A stretch of 64,000 nucleotides of DNA from Whitmania pigra (GCA_021613335.1 JAJTWR010000044.1:2230001-2294000); one strand, 5' to 3'; shown: positions 17,855 through 39,398, counted from the first letter of the stretch. Numbers and translations: made by a program. The notes: generated by a model from the letters alone, not told the origin.

Positions 17855-19000
17855 TAAATTAACAGCCAACATTTTTAGTTTTATTATTATTTTTTTTTAT
17901 TTATTTATTGAAACCAAAAAGAAGTGTCTGATAAAAATTGGTGTCTGATAATCAGTACATATAGATAATCTTTTATTTTCCTTTTGATCAAAGGCAAACC
18001 TGGCAGCTTCCTCGGAAAATATTGTGAATGCTTTGAGCATGTTTCTGGCATTGTCAGTAACAAAATATCCAATGTCAATGCTCTGCAACCCATACTCTGA
18101 CAGTATTTCCTCAAAAGCTGCACAAATATTTTTTCCTGTGTGTTAGGACCCGAAGTGTCTGTGAGCAGCCGTCTTTGTTCTCAGCTGAAAGCCTTCGTCA
18201 AAGTAGTGGAATTTTACTCCAATAATTGGTTCAAATGAACGACTGCTCCACAAATCTGTTGAAGCATGTACACATCTGACGCTCAAATTATTATTAATTA
18301 GTAGTTCAATTTCATTCTTCAAATTGTCTCTTAATGTCTGCAATAAACCAGTTAATTTTCTATTTATAGTCCTTCTACTTGGGATAACATAATTTGGATC
18401 CACAATTCTCATAAAAGAGGCAAAACCTGAACTTTCAACTATGCGTAGTGAAAGCATTGCTTCGGCTACAAGATGTTTCACTATTCCTTCGGTAAGGGCC
18501 TTTTGCTTTGGATTGGAATCATTGTATGTCAGAGAAAGAGAATTTTCATTAATACCTCCTGCCACAGCCATGAATGGTAGCAACGAATGACTCTGTTGAG
18601 TTGTTCTTTCCGTATCTTTTTATTTTGCATCTTTGTACAGCTCTAGATGACTGGACTAAAGAGAAAAATCCCATATTTCCTGCTATCTAACTCGGACATA
18701 TTTAAAACGCGGTAAAGCTACAAGTAGAACAAAAGCATGTAACCTACAACAATGTTTATTTAACGGGGAGCACGCCAAAGATATAGAATTCTTAAATTTA
18801 TAACCATTTTTACAAAATTAAAAATATATAACCATCTTTATTTCAATGATTCGATTTGAAAAAGCAAATCGAATCAAAAAAAAGCAAATCTAATCGAATC
18901 AAAATCACTGAGGCCAAAATCCAACAATGTTCAAATCGAATCGAAACCTTGCCTAAATCACGATTTAAATCGCAATCGCGATTTATTTTGCCCATCACTG
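17855..19000 (-). mobile_element. ZBED-type hAT transposon, internally deleted copy
   Basis: The right end is the terminal repeat CAGTGATGGGCAAAA (read on minus; ends at 19000), with long AT-rich, TCGAA-rich subterminal sequence at 18890-18980. It is collinear with the copy at 62121-64000 but lacks the BED-finger exon (junction near 18675) and most of the transposase downstream of 17975. No left terminal repeat is visible, so this end is truncated. Confidence 0.88.
17975..18583 (-). pseudogene. hAT transposase fragment (ZBED-like)
   Basis: A minus-strand fragment of the transposase: MLPFMAVAGGINENS, then STDLWSSRSFEPIIGVKFHY, a stop at HFGS, then SIDIGYFVTDNARNMLKAF. These segments are the N-terminal part of the RNase-H-like catalytic core of Ac/ZBED-type hAT transposases. 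The catalytic core end and dimerisation domain are missing. It cannot encode an active enzyme. Confidence 0.85.
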
Positions 19001-19180
19001 ATTTGTACCGAGCCGATTGTACTCAGTGACTTATCAGCATCTGCCTAGTTATTCATATGTGAGACAACAGTCCTAATCTTACAGTTATGTAACGGACGTT
19101 GCTGAACAGTAATGCGCTCCCGTTTCTGTTTTATATTATATGTATCATTTATATCATATATATCATTTATGTGCTACAAA

Positions 19181-19321
19181 CAGCGACGTCAGCTTTTTCC
19201 AAGGGGGAAAACCCTCGCACAATTTGGACTCCTTTTTGCTTCTAGCCAAAATTGAGGAGGTGGGAGGGAGGGCAAAAACCCTCGTAAAACACGAAGAGAT
19301 GACCCCCCAATTACACTCCTG
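19181..19321. mobile_element. hAT-like MITE with perfect 8-bp target duplication
   Basis: A 141-bp element flanked by direct repeats GCTACAAA (19173-19180 and 19322-19329). Its ends are degenerate inverted repeats (CAGCGACGTCAGC and, reversed, CAGGAGTGTAATTG). The interior matches repeats at about 23913, 41436 (minus), 51515 and 54415. Confidence 0.85.
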
Positions 19322-19734
19322 GCTACAAAGACTATTTTTAAGGTATTTTTAAAGAGTCAAACTTTTTTTCTCCAAATAATAGATTGTTTGCATGCACTTT
19401 GCAACGCTTGTCTCCACGATTACTGTGTTTGAAGTCAGTGAATTGAGCAAATTTTATTATCACATATTTTATTATTAATAAAATATTTTTATTTTATTTA
19501 TGTTACTTTGAAAGAAGATTCAGTGTCTTAGCCAGGATTTTAAAGTTCGAGGTAGGGATGTTTATGTAAAATGAATATGACTGCAATAAATTGATGGATT
19601 AGCGACAAACAATTAATTTCATACTAAAGACACATTATGAAGACATGGGAACTTGTAATTTAGTTACCGAATGCCTTATATACTTATCGTTAGCAATAAA
19701 TATTGAAATAATAAATATTAAATATTATCCTACT

Positions 19735-21580
19735 AGGGGAGAATAAGAGTATTGTGATTTTAAGCGATTCTCTTAGTGCAGGGGTTCCCAACCTTTTTTC
19801 TGCCCACGGCTCCCTTAGAGGACAAAATGTGGTCCACGGCCCCCCTATCAAAATTTTTCAAGAAAAAAAGCAATGAACGATTATTTACTGTCAAAAAAGA
19901 ACCATACGATGTATTTTGAAAACAAATTATTAATGAGAAGATTGCTCCTGCTTCTTGTTTACAAGTAGATGGAATCTGGGCTTTAATTTTGACAGGGCCA
20001 CTCTCATGTCATCCTTTGCATCAAGCTTGTTTCGCGATTTTGCTTTGATTATCAGCAAGGTTGAAAATCCAGCTTCACAGAAGTAGGTTCTCACAAAAAG
20101 AATGATGGATGTCATGGCTCTTTTGGCTGGAAAAAAGTCAGGCAAACTCTTGACCTGAAACTCCCTCTTTAGCAACTCTTTGTGCCTCAGATCAATGAGA
20201 TCATCTTTGGCCAAGTCCTGATCATCCACACTTTCCAAATCGACCAAAAATGGATTCCTGACCTAGGCATCATGGGGTTGCAACTCTTTCATAATAAAGT
20301 AGTCATGAAATGATGCCATCAGAGTTCCTAGGTGAGCCAAAATGTCGCCTTTAAGAGAAGTTGGTATGGTGCCAGCTGCATCCAGAATGGGTTGCAGAGA
20401 CTTTTCTAATCTCGGAAAAGTTGTTATTTTCCACTCTTCTGATCCATAGGGGCAGATTTTCCAGAAATGAGCCTAGTTTCTCACTAGCATCAATAACAGT
20501 CATGTTAGGACCCCGAATCTTAGTGCTAAACTCATTTAAATGGGTGAAAATGTCAGCCAAATATGCCAGTGATAGGCTGAATTCTGACAGACAAAATATA
20601 CTTTTAAGGTCACTCTGTTTCTCTTGTAAGAACATGGATACCTCAATCTGCAGTTCCATTAGTCGGCTGTGTTTTTTAAATTTATGTTTGCTAAAATTGA
20701 CACTTTCATGTACTTTATCATAAACTCTGCTCCATACTCGTTACGTGTGCATAAATATTATTCACGGATTTTTTAAAAAGTTAGTTTAAAAATAATTTTG
20801 AAAATTTTTTATGCTGATTTTTGAAAAGTACTCCACGGCTCCCCTGGAACCTCTTCGCGGCCCCCTTAGGGAGCCCTGGCTCCCAGGTTGGGTACCCCTG
20901 TCTTAGTGCCATTCAGTGCCTAAGAAATGGAAACAACGCCTACCATGGTCTTGAAATTCGTAGAATTTTATCTTTGATTTCAGATTTCAGGGAACAGGAC
21001 CAGAAAGTCACTCTCGTCTGGGTACCCGTTCACATGGGCATTCCAGGTAACGAGAAGGCCGACACCCTGGCGAAGCTAGCGACAACTTGAGACCAGATAG
21101 ACCTCCAAAATCCAAAATCTATTAAGAACGCCAAAAGGGTCGTCGCCCAGATGATTGAAGACGACTGGCACAGAAGATGGGATCGCTTATCTGGCTGTCA
21201 CCACTACGATGTCCGGAAGCAGATAACAAAAAGAAGCTCCTTCCAATGCGCTTCTAGGAGAAAGGAGATACTCATCTCCAGACTCCGACTTGGAAAATGT
21301 CATCTGAATCGTTACCTGTTCCAAATGAAGAGGCACAACAGCGGCAAATGCCAAACTTGTCCTCAGATGGAGGAGTCTACTGGGCATTTCCTTCTGGAAT
21401 GTCCTAGTCAAGAAATCCTCAGACGGAACATCAGGTCGAAGCTCAAGAAACAGTAACTGGATTTGAGAACTATGCTTAGCAATTACGCTTGCGTAGATCT
21501 CATCTACCGGTTGGTTCAAGAAAAGAGAGGAAACCTGATGTAGACTGATTGATCTGACTGTACATAAAACTCTGTACATA
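19735..21580 (+). pseudogene. 5'-truncated non-LTR retrotransposon: RNase H and C-terminal zinc knuckle, split by a hAT
   Basis: Reading resumes across the inserted hAT: KSIVILSDSLSA up to 19778, then IQCLRNGNNAYHGLEI from 20909. The RNase H domain continues with VTLVWVPVHMGIPGNEKADT, then a linker with one stop near 21090 and a terminal CQTCPQMEESTGHFLLECP zinc knuckle. This order is typical of I/R1/LOA-type LINEs that carry RNase H. The tail ends in A-rich sequence at about 21592. Upstream reverse transcriptase is absent, so the copy is 5'-truncated and dead. Confidence 0.88.
19779..20900 (-). mobile_element. hAT element (SCAND3/ZBED5-type) inserted in the retrotransposon
   Basis: 1,122 bp bounded by inverted repeats CAGGGGTTCCCAACC and, reversed, CAGGGGTACCCAACC, with a perfect 8-bp duplication TCTTAGTG at 19771-19778 and 20901-20908. 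It holds two minus-strand transposase pieces: about 20351-20659 (SEFSLSLAYLADIFTHLNEF) and 19930-20247 (AGFSTLLIIKAKSRNKLDAK, the hAT dimerisation domain). The N-terminal part is missing, so it is non-autonomous. Confidence 0.96.
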
Positions 21581-21639
21581 TCATAATATATTAAAAAAAA
21601 ATATTTTTTGTGTCATCGATATTCTTGTTTTTCTGTTGT

Positions 21640-23320
21640 TGTCCCGTCCTAATCATTTATTCATGAAATGGACGTTAATAAAATACATACACACAATAAA
21701 TATTGATTTCAAAAGCTTTCTTAACTTACTGGAGCTATATTATGATCAACAAATTATTTATGAATTAATATTATTAATCATGAATTACACGGTTTTAGAA
21801 AATATCAATGAGAAGTGATAGGGATGGGGGCACTCGCTCCCGCCTCCGTACATGATTGCACCTTTAATCATACTTGATTGATAAATAGTCAGTGTCAACT
21901 TTGTTTTTGGCCACTTATTTCAATATTTAACAAGTTTACTAAAGTGTAGTAAGATAGGTCGGAAACTTACGGCGCACTTACACGCAGAACGACTTTAAAT
22001 TGTCGAATACACTCAAATGAAAATTCGTGACACTCAAAGGAAATGTTCGCAAACAGAAATAAAGACAATCCAAACTCATGCACCCACAATGTCTTTTATA
22101 AAAACCAGACTTGCTTGATCTCAGCACCACCCAATTAGATTTTTGTGGGAGGATGTATATTGATGATTTTGAAATGCTGCATGTTGAATTTAAAACATCA
22201 GAATTGTGGAATTCATAATTTGTGGAATTGTGGGAAATTATAGCAGGAAACGGTATGGATGAATTAGAATTTCTTCCACTTTAGCTTTTGTCTCAACTGA
22301 AGTTATATTATGATAAACAAATTACTTATAAAAATTATTTACGATACAGAAAAGCGATTCTTATATTTAGAATTAGCAAATAAAAATACTATGAAATCAC
22401 ATCAAAAAATTACAGAATAGTGTTGTTATTATTCATGGTAAATCAATTAGGGTTTTAGAAATATATAAAGGAACAAACTGATTGGGAAGGGGGAACTTAA
22501 TTGATAAATATCATCAATAAATCATTATTATTGGCTCAAGCTTTTTTATACCTGTGAACAGATTTTTTTCTCCAAAGGAGTCCTATTAGGTTCATAAAGA
22601 AGTCGTTTAACGCCTGAAGAATCAGAAGTTGTGCGAAGCTAAAGATGTTGAACAATTAACAAAGAACAAGGACAATTAGCAAGGACAAGGCTACCATTAA
22701 TTGAGGCAGTTTATTTACAATCAATTGAATTTGTTATATTCAAAATCTTCAATGTAAAGTCAATTTAATAAATTCATTATCATTATTTACATACATGCTT
22801 TTTGTTTGAATTATTAAACGGTTTTGTGATCTTTTCACGATATTCCAATTATGTGTGGAATCGTACACGGCAATATATCGCTTAAATCTTAGCGCGAAGT
22901 TCTCGGTTAATACCACTAAAATATTGTTTGACCAGAGTTGCTGCCGTTTTGAACACCATACCAGTCGAAGTGACATCTGCCGGCACTTTTTCTCGATTTA
23001 AATCATTATTACTTGATATCTTTTTTAACCATATTTTTAAAATTTCCGACTGATTTTATCAACATTTTTGTTTCTTGTTCTCGCTCGATGTTGACAACTT
23101 CCCCTTTTTTATCGTTTTAGCTGTCAGTGGCTTAGCCATTCTACAGGATAAATAAATTAACAAAAGCATTTGCTGTGTCATTAGTTGCATACCTAAAATT
23201 GCAAGATTTGATAGAGGCGATAAACCTTTTAATTTACACAACTGGTACACTGAAAGAATTGAAAATTCTACTTTAGCGCATTATCATCACGAGGTTTCCG
23301 ACTTCTGGTTAATGTGCCTG
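21640..23320. other. Intergenic, mostly featureless
   Basis: At about 21645-21700 is a SINE-tail-like sequence (CGTCCTAATCATTTATTC, GGACGTTAATAAA). The rest is AT-rich with no gene or element I can support, apart from CAGTGGCTTAGCC at about 23125, a possible small-element end. Confidence 0.5.
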
Positions 23321-23331
23321 CAGTCAAATTA

Positions 23332-23829
<498 letters not shown>

Positions 23830-23830
<1 letters not shown>

Positions 23831-24764
23831 GTTTTAAAATAAAAGTTCAAACGTTTTAAGCTTTCATGGCACAATCTTACCATAACCATTACCGATCTTA
23901 CCGTAACAAAGGGATGTCATTTCCGCTTTTCCCAACAGGCTTGATAACCCTCGCACAGCATGAAGAGATGATATTTTTTTAGGCTACCTCTCCACCCTGC
24001 CCCCTAAAAGAAATGATGTAGCCCTTACCTGTCTTTCCATAGTCACTATCACGAAACAGCGACAAATCGTGCGAAAGGAATCTAAGCAAATAAACTTTAG
24101 CTTTGCAAATAGATTTAACTTCGTTGGCATTTAAAAATTAAGAATTATCAAATAAAAATGTTGAAAAGCAAATCCGTTGAAAAAGAGGATTTTGTTTATA
24201 ACAATTGTTTGACTTAAAATCGCTCTGAAAATTGCTAATTACAGTCACTGATGTCATGGTGGTTTCTTACAAAACTTTTAACGAACTGTCCGGTCCGAGA
24301 AACTGTGACGGTTAATGGTAACGATAATTAATCAGGTGATTATAGTAGGCCCCACGAGTAGGGGGTGCAGCTGGTGAGCCGCACCGGGGCTTTGTTTTTC
24401 ACTTGGAGGCCCTGGGTTGTACAGCGGCATAGCTAAAGGGAGAACTGGGCGGCCTCATTTGCCTCTGATGATATGCACAATGTGTTTATAAATTAACTAT
24501 ATTTATTAGTAATTATTATTATTTGCGGCCACTGAAATCCATAGACAACCTTCCAGACCCCCCCCCCCCCCAGTATCCATCGTCGCACGTCGATGAGATT
24601 CTGATCAATATTTCCCAACTTTTTCTGATCAATGCCCTACTGAATCATTTTCTCAAAATCACATTTTAATTAATAAAATAATAAATGTAATACAATTGGA
24701 TCTTGAAATAAGTAAAAGTTAGTTTGTCTCTGTTGTTTTGTTTCTTTGTGGTTGATGAGGTATA
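23830..24764. other. Intergenic with repeat fragments
   Basis: At about 23911-24040 is a member of the GGGATGTCATTTC MITE family (shared CCCTCGCACA and AAGAGATGA). A run of C occurs near 24559. No gene is seen. Confidence 0.55.
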
Positions 24765-24772
24765 CTCTAAAC

Positions 24773-25979
24773 CAGGGGTGGGCAAACTTTTTGACTCGAG
24801 GGCCGCAATGGGTTCATATATTGGATCCGGGGGCCGGACCAAGAGTAGATGGACGGTGTGTATGTGTGAATTAATATAAATTAAATTTACATTTTTAACA
24901 TTAAATGTTTAGATTAATTTAAGGTAGAAAAGCATAAAAAGAGTTATTTTACAAAACTTTTATGCAATCTTTAATAAAATAGTATCTTCAATTTTAGTGG
25001 GAACAGTGTTGTTGGTCTCCCTTTCATTAAGGAATCAAAGTCAGGCGTTAGCTTTGTTGTAGCAATTCGCAGAATAGATCTGAGGTGTTGATCAGTTAAC
25101 TGGTATCTGTGACGGGATTTATTGATCTTCATGACGCTGAACGTCTGTTCACACATATAGGTTGAGCCAAACAAGGCCCAAATCTTCTGTGCCATCTCTC
25201 GGAAATTTGGAAAACAGTCATCTTTAAGTGAGGCATAGAACTCTTTTAATGGAAGAGAGCGGAAATTCTCCTTTAAGATTGCATCAGATTGACGATCGAT
25301 TAGTTCCAATTGCACTTCTTGTGGGGCTGTTTCTGGGTCTTGTGATAAGGAACAGGCCACCAGCTGAAGTGACTTTTCAATTTAAAAAAAAACTGAAAAC
25401 CGACGGCAGAATTCTTCATGCAGGTCATTCAGTGATTTGCTATATTTATTCACATTTTGGATGGTCTTTTCCTGTGTGGCTAGTGTGGGAAAATGAGAGA
25501 AGATTTTCTTTGAAATTTGCCTAGAAAAAAAAGGTCAATTTGGCTTTGAAGGCATTTACATTACTATACATGTCGTGCACATACATGTCTTTTCCCTGTA
25601 GCTTAACGTTAAGCTCCTTCATATGAGAAAAAATGTCAACAGCAAACGCAAAGTCACACAGCCAATTCTTGTCGCTCAGCTCTGGAAAATCATCAGACTT
25701 CCCCTTTAACTCCAAAAATGTATCAATCACTTCTTTAAGATCCCACACTCGTTTAAAGACTTTGCCCAAACTCAACCAGCGGACACGAGAGTGGTAAAGC
25801 AAGTGGTGGTCTGCGTCGGTTTCCTCCAGAAATGCAATAAACTGACGGTGCTGAAGTCCCTTTGCTCGTATGCAGTTAACAAGCTTTATAACTGACTAAA
25901 TTATCTAGTGCTCCGCGGGCCGGCTTGAAACGGCTGCCGGGCCGTATACGGCCCGCGGGCCGTAGTTTGCCCATCCCTG
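24773..25979 (-). mobile_element. GTF2IRD2-type hAT element with perfect target duplication
   Basis: 1,207 bp with ends CAGGGGTGGGCAAACT and, reversed, CAGGGATGGGCAAACT, flanked by the 8-bp duplication CTCTAAAC (24765-24772 and 25980-25987). It carries minus-strand transposase remnants. Confidence 0.96.
24971..25802 (-). pseudogene. hAT transposase remnant (GTF2IRD2-like)
   Basis: Two minus-strand segments in different frames. The upstream one (25521-25802) reads RVRWLSLGKVFKRVWDLKEV and FAFAVDIFSHMKELNVKLQG; the downstream one (24971-25360) ends with the dimerisation region STYMCEQTFSVMKINKSRHR. Between them, sequence is still recognisable but frameshifted. These features match the transposase-derived C-terminal half of GTF2IRD2 proteins and their source transposons. 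The N-terminal zinc finger and catalytic start are missing. Confidence 0.9.
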
Positions 25980-25987
25980 CTCTAAAC

Positions 25988-26802
25988 CAACATGTTGTGT
26001 ATGGAGGCGTAGCTAGGAGTTCCGTCGCTTTGGTCGAAATTGATAATTTGGCGCCCTTAACCTCCCTTAACATTATTAATTTGGCACCTCCAGGCACGAC
26101 TGCGCCACTGAAGAAATCCTAGACTTTTGCTGCCAACTGTTCTAATTAACACATCTTAATTTAGAAACTTTCTATTGTTGGCAAGATGCGCAATGATGTC
26201 GATGAGAAAACAAAATCGAGCAAAGATTTCGAGAAACAAAAACAACATTTTAACCTTTTGGTTTAAGAGAATCTAAACTCCAAAAGTTTAAATATTTTAT
26301 ATTTATAACTTAATGACGTTTCTAAACCATAAATTGTTCGCACAAAGAAAGATGTCAAAGCATCGTTAGGACATAACAGAGCCAGGATTCAATTCGAGTC
26401 CTCAGTAGGGGTGCGCTATTTAATCTTATTTGAAAATTTGAGTCGCAGCTTAATGTGCTCAATTGGGGTTATAATTATTGTAATTTAACTGCAGTAATTC
26501 ATGCAACTGCTTCACGCTTAACGTCAAATTTTAATTGTTTAAAAAAAAACGAAAGAAATATGTTGAATAATAGCTAAGAGAATCAGATTGAAAGGTTAAT
26601 AACGAGATGAAGTAATCATTCACGAACGATTTCAGTTTCAGTCATAAAACTTTTTAAAAGAATTTAGAGAGAGTTCACTGGTTGCGAGAAGATTCGCATC
26701 ACAACGAGGAAGATTTAAGAAGCGCAGGAGTTGATGATTTCAAGTTGATCAGGACTTCAGCAGTGGGGCGATATTTTAAGTCTGAGAGCGAAATATAATA
26801 TC
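25988..26802. other. Upstream region of the carboxylesterase gene
   Basis: About 25998-26112 is a short element-like stretch beginning GGCGTAGCTAGGAG and ending TGCGCCACTG, akin to the ends of the element at 29380. The remainder is AT-rich; the carboxylesterase promoter is expected near 26600-26790 by position only. Confidence 0.5.
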
Positions 26803-35152
<8,350 letters not shown>

Positions 35153-35521
35153 ACTTGTGCCCAGCTGCTCTTTAAAATTAAGTTTGAGAATTTTGTTTAT
35201 GGGCTTAGTTTAAGATTTTATACAAAACATTTCTACAATTCTATATATTTGCAAAACTTTTATAATTGTTTGCAAATGCTTCCATGGGCTTTGTTTTAAT
35301 TGGTTATTTTATTACTTATTTCCCATCTATCAAAGATAACAATCACGAATTGATGTGAATGACCTAACATTTCATGCAAATTATAATTAAACAAAGATGC
35401 AGTAAAAATTCAATTAAGAGAGTTTACTCTACTCGGATAGCGCAACTTGTCTACAGAAACAACCCAAACCACCATTAAAAGGCAAACTATGGTTTACATC
35501 TTATATTAACAATAATCTCGT

Positions 35522-38180
35522 TCAATAAGAGGAGTAATGTTGTAGCCTGAAATAGAATAAGGATGAAATTAGCACATTATTCAAAAAGAAGTGCATGTGG
35601 AAATCAATTACCTGTACAGCTGTGCCCTTCCTTTATGGGCCCCAACCGCAAAGTATCCACTTTTTGGGGAGAAGCCTATCGAATAAGGTACTCCAATATT
35701 CTTTGTGACCGAAGGAAAGTTGGCATAAACAGTCATAGATCGGATGTGCAGCTAGACGTTTAAAAAAAAGTTATTGTCGTGAGGTTATTGAAATGCATGC
35801 TTAACCATGAAATACCATCTTTAGGGCATTGTCTGCATAGTTTGAGGCCATGGCCAAGAGTTCGCTCGTGTGATTGAACACCAAACTCGTGCAAGGAGAC
35901 ACAAGATTTTCTACTGTCTTCAGTGGTTTGGGTTGCGGAAGTTGAAACCTTTCCCCCTTGTTTTTGGAATCAAATACCATTGTTTTGTCATAGATGTTCA
36001 CTATTCCAGTCGATGAACTGTCAATTAATTCAATGAGAATGTCAGTTCTTTCACTGGTATTAATGAAATAATTATTAAGCTTCTCAAATACCCTGTGGCA
36101 AGAAATTTTTCATTTTGTGAGATAGCAATTGCAGTTCCTAGAATGCATCCCTCATCCTGGAAGCTCCAGGAAGATGTTTGCCAACTTAAAGAATTCACCA
36201 ACCAACGGGTGACAATGCCATCAGCTACAGTTTTAACAGTGTTTGGTCATTAACATATTCAAACAAGTTAAAAACAAGTTAAAAACACCCCGACGGGTAA
36301 ATAGTTACATAATTATTTAAGGAAAAAAAATCCAATAAAATTTTTGACCTCCATGAGTCCACAATTCTGAGCCATCATGAGAGAAAGTCAGAGCTTCTAT
36401 GCTTTTGCTTTCAGCTTTCAGAAGATACAAACTCTTTTTTGACTAAGCAAAAAATAAACTTATTTACTTAATGGCACCTAACTGCAATCAAATTGAAATC
36501 ATACAAACCCTTGCATCCAAGATGTGGACGTGGCCAAAGCTTCCGGCAACTGCCATGTAAGTGCCTTTGCGTGGCACGGCGAACAACTTTGTGTTTTTAA
36601 TGAACTCGTTTTCTTTCAAAATTGTTACACTTGGTGTTACATATTTTTTGCAAAAATAATTTTTATATTATGTTTTAATGGTTATACAAAAATCGAACAT
36701 TATTACAAAAATAACAAATATGTACAGTAAATCTTGATTAGAACCTTTTAGTTGGAATTTGGTAGTCCTTCCAGTATTCATGTTGTACGAAAGAAGGGAT
36801 GGATGAACAGAACCAACCAATATTTCCTTTTCGTTTGCACTGAAATGAGCTCGAAACACAGGGAAGTTCTCAAAGAGAACCGTCTGCACCTTCAAATTGG
36901 TCTTCCCATCAACCTAAACAAGTCATGCAGATTACTCCACAGCTATTGTAGCATTGAAACCACACTTGAGACAAATTTAAAATCGATCTCAACTGCATTA
37001 ATGACTAATCAATAAACTCACCTGAAACAATGACAGTGACTGATCTGCTCCAGCAACAATTGCGACCGCTGCTTTTGATAAAAATTCTAGAACTCGAACT
37101 TTGCCCTATATATGAAAAAATTTCTTATAAAAATAATTTCAAAGCAAAGGGCCGCTAACAAATGTTTTACTTTGGCAGGGCATTCCTTGTTGATGTCAAT
37201 ACACCTCATAAAGCTTAGGTGGTTGTGTGATGCCAATTTGCTTATTTTTATGTATTCTCCAGTCACCCAATCAACTTCATCTTAAATTAATCATTTAAAA
37301 GCAATTTAACTCCACAACGTTCACATGATTATCTAAAATCTTGATGTGACTCATCAATCAGACAAATGAAAAAAATCATAAAAATGCTGCTGCCGAACTG
37401 TAGCCTAACTGTTATTTAAATGAACCTGTAATGATAACTTCACCATCAGAATTATCAGCATCAACATTATCCACTTCAGGTTTTTTCTGTGCCCAGGCAG
37501 GCTTCAGATCATCATTTGATCTAATGAATAAAATCATATTGATAGGTTAATTCTAAGTAATAGGTTGATTGCTTAATTATTAATTTAAATTTAATGTTTA
37601 CTACCACTCTTGAACATTACAATTAGCAATGACATAAAAACCATCGATTTGATAATGCAGAATCTCACATTTCAATTTTATCATCTTCATCATGCCACTT
37701 TGGTTTTTTTTGAACATTCTCATTGTCATCTCCCTTTCTCTAAAAACATAAAATTTGTTAAAATTTTAAAAAACCAATTGAAAATAATTTATCCCACTTT
37801 TCGTGTCATAATGAATTCATCAAAATCTCCTTCAATGTCATCTTCACCTCCAAGCACGATTTTCTCAAGATCATCATCATCATCATTAGTGTCAACACTC
37901 TCTTCTCCCTCATTGAAATCTTCATCATTTTCAGAGCCTTCAGAATCTTGGACATTGCCTTAAATATAAATGAATTCTAGTTATAAACGTTAAATACTTA
38001 TTAAGATAAACAATTGTTTGTTTAACAAAAGCCAATTACTGTGAATATATTTAATGCAAACTAGTCTAAAATATATTTGTTGTGGACATGAGTAATGAAA
38101 TACAACACACCTAAATCAGGATTGATGGCAAAGTCATCATCTTCACGTTCTTGCACATTTGTGCTGTCTTGTTTATCCAT
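35522..38180 (-). CDS. UTP18: UTP18, WD-repeat subunit of the small-subunit processome
   Basis: Thirteen minus-strand exons, 485 residues: 38111-38180, 37798-37958, 37669-37739, 37426-37520, 37171-37280, 37022-37105, 36745-36913, 36509-36612, 36349-36442, 36092-36224, 35816-36017, 35612-35751 and 35522-35546. The N-terminal third is acidic (long Asp/Glu runs), with KKPKWHDEDD. A WD40 propeller follows, with UTP18 signatures: VLFENFPVFRAHFSANEKEI, KLFAVPRKGTYMAVAGSFGH, STGIVNIYDK, TSLVFNHTSELLAMASNYAD, FSPKSGYFAVGAHKGRAQLY and the end RLQHYSSY. UTP18 acts in nucleolar 18S rRNA processing and recruits the exosome helicase Mtr4. Human UTP18 is 556 residues, so the N-terminus is shorter. It converges with the carboxylesterase gene. 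Confidence 0.95.
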
Positions 38181-39290
38181 TATTTCAAGATTCTACACAT
38201 TAAAAATTAAACATTTAATTTGACTGTGAACATTTGAAATTAATATATGAAAAAGTTTATAAATCAAATGGCAAATTAGATTTCAACAAATTCATAACGA
38301 TAACAAAGTTGATATTGACAGTAAATTTATTAATTTTTTGTATCTTCAAGCTTTCATTTTGTTCATTTTAAACAAAAAGAATCTGATGCCTGTTCGCCTC
38401 CAGATAAGTCCATCGCTTCGTTTTATATACACAACTTACTTTTAAATTTTAAGAATAACTAGAAACTCACTTGGAAGCAAAATATATTCAACCGAAAATA
38501 AACTCACTTGGAAGCAAAATATATTCAACCGAAAATGTGACAAGTTAGACCAATGTGTATATCCCTTTATCGTTTCAGCAATGCTCAGATAGAAAATAAA
38601 AAGTAAATTTTAATCTATTTTTAAACTCATAAACTCTACATGGTTTTTTAAAAATTAAATTACAAAATTATAAATTGCAATTTTGTAGTTCACAAAAAAG
38701 ATTGGCTACTCATAAAAATCGCAAATACGGAAAGAAGTAGTTGAGGAAAATTTCTTTCACAAGATATCCTAAATAAGTGTAATATATTAAAACAATTGAA
38801 CTTATTTTAAAATCATATTAGCGGCGCCACTAGGGTTCGTGTCACCGGTGCGGGAAACTCAAGCAGGCGATAAACTGCCCCCTCCAGGATGATATTAGTA
38901 TGCGCGATGACAGGAGCCGCAATAGGATGAGGAGCTATATTTTGTAAAAAATGTTAAATGTTCCGATCTGCAATGGCTCTAACATTCTCCGAATTATCTC
39001 AAATGTGCAACGGGCTTTAATCTATTTTAGAACAAGTGCTGCAAATATAAATTCGGATAAGTCCCGGCGGTACACTATAAAATATATCTCGAATAAAGGG
39101 AACAATTGTATGTTCTGGTGGTTTCTGAAAGTCTTCAGAGAGGAGATTCCAATCAAATTCACCTTTGCATACAAATGTGTAATGAAGTATTTCATAGTAC
39201 TGAAGTTAATAACAAAACCAGCCATAACAATGCCCCATTATTGCAAGAATCTCCTAAATTCAAAGCATTCAATAATAACAACAACCCCCT
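38181..39290. other. Upstream region of UTP18 and intergenic DNA
   Basis: AT-rich. A 37-bp direct duplication (AAACTCACTTGGAAGCAAAA...) lies at about 38464-38537, within 360 bp of the UTP18 start, so it may sit in its promoter. No gene is seen. Confidence 0.5.
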
Positions 39291-39291
39291 G

Positions 39292-39391
39292 TTGACGTCC
39301 TTTGCATATCTAGATCAGGACGATACTCCCGCAGCGGAATTCGAACCTGCGCTGCCATCGCGAGAGGCCTCAACCACTACTCCACGCGGGC
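39292..39391 (-). mobile_element. tRNA-derived SINE
   Basis: Read on minus it starts GCCCGCGTGGAGTAGTGGTT (A box) and has GGTTCGAATTCC (B box), the internal RNA polymerase III promoter of tRNA-type SINEs. The tail CGTCCTGATCTAGATATGCA and GGACGT matches other tails in the window. Confidence 0.85.
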
Positions 39392-39398
39392 TTAATCG

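Noticed and set aside
22749..22976. Short minus-strand open frame in the intergenic belt
   Set aside because: No recognisable domain, splice context or repeat in the window.
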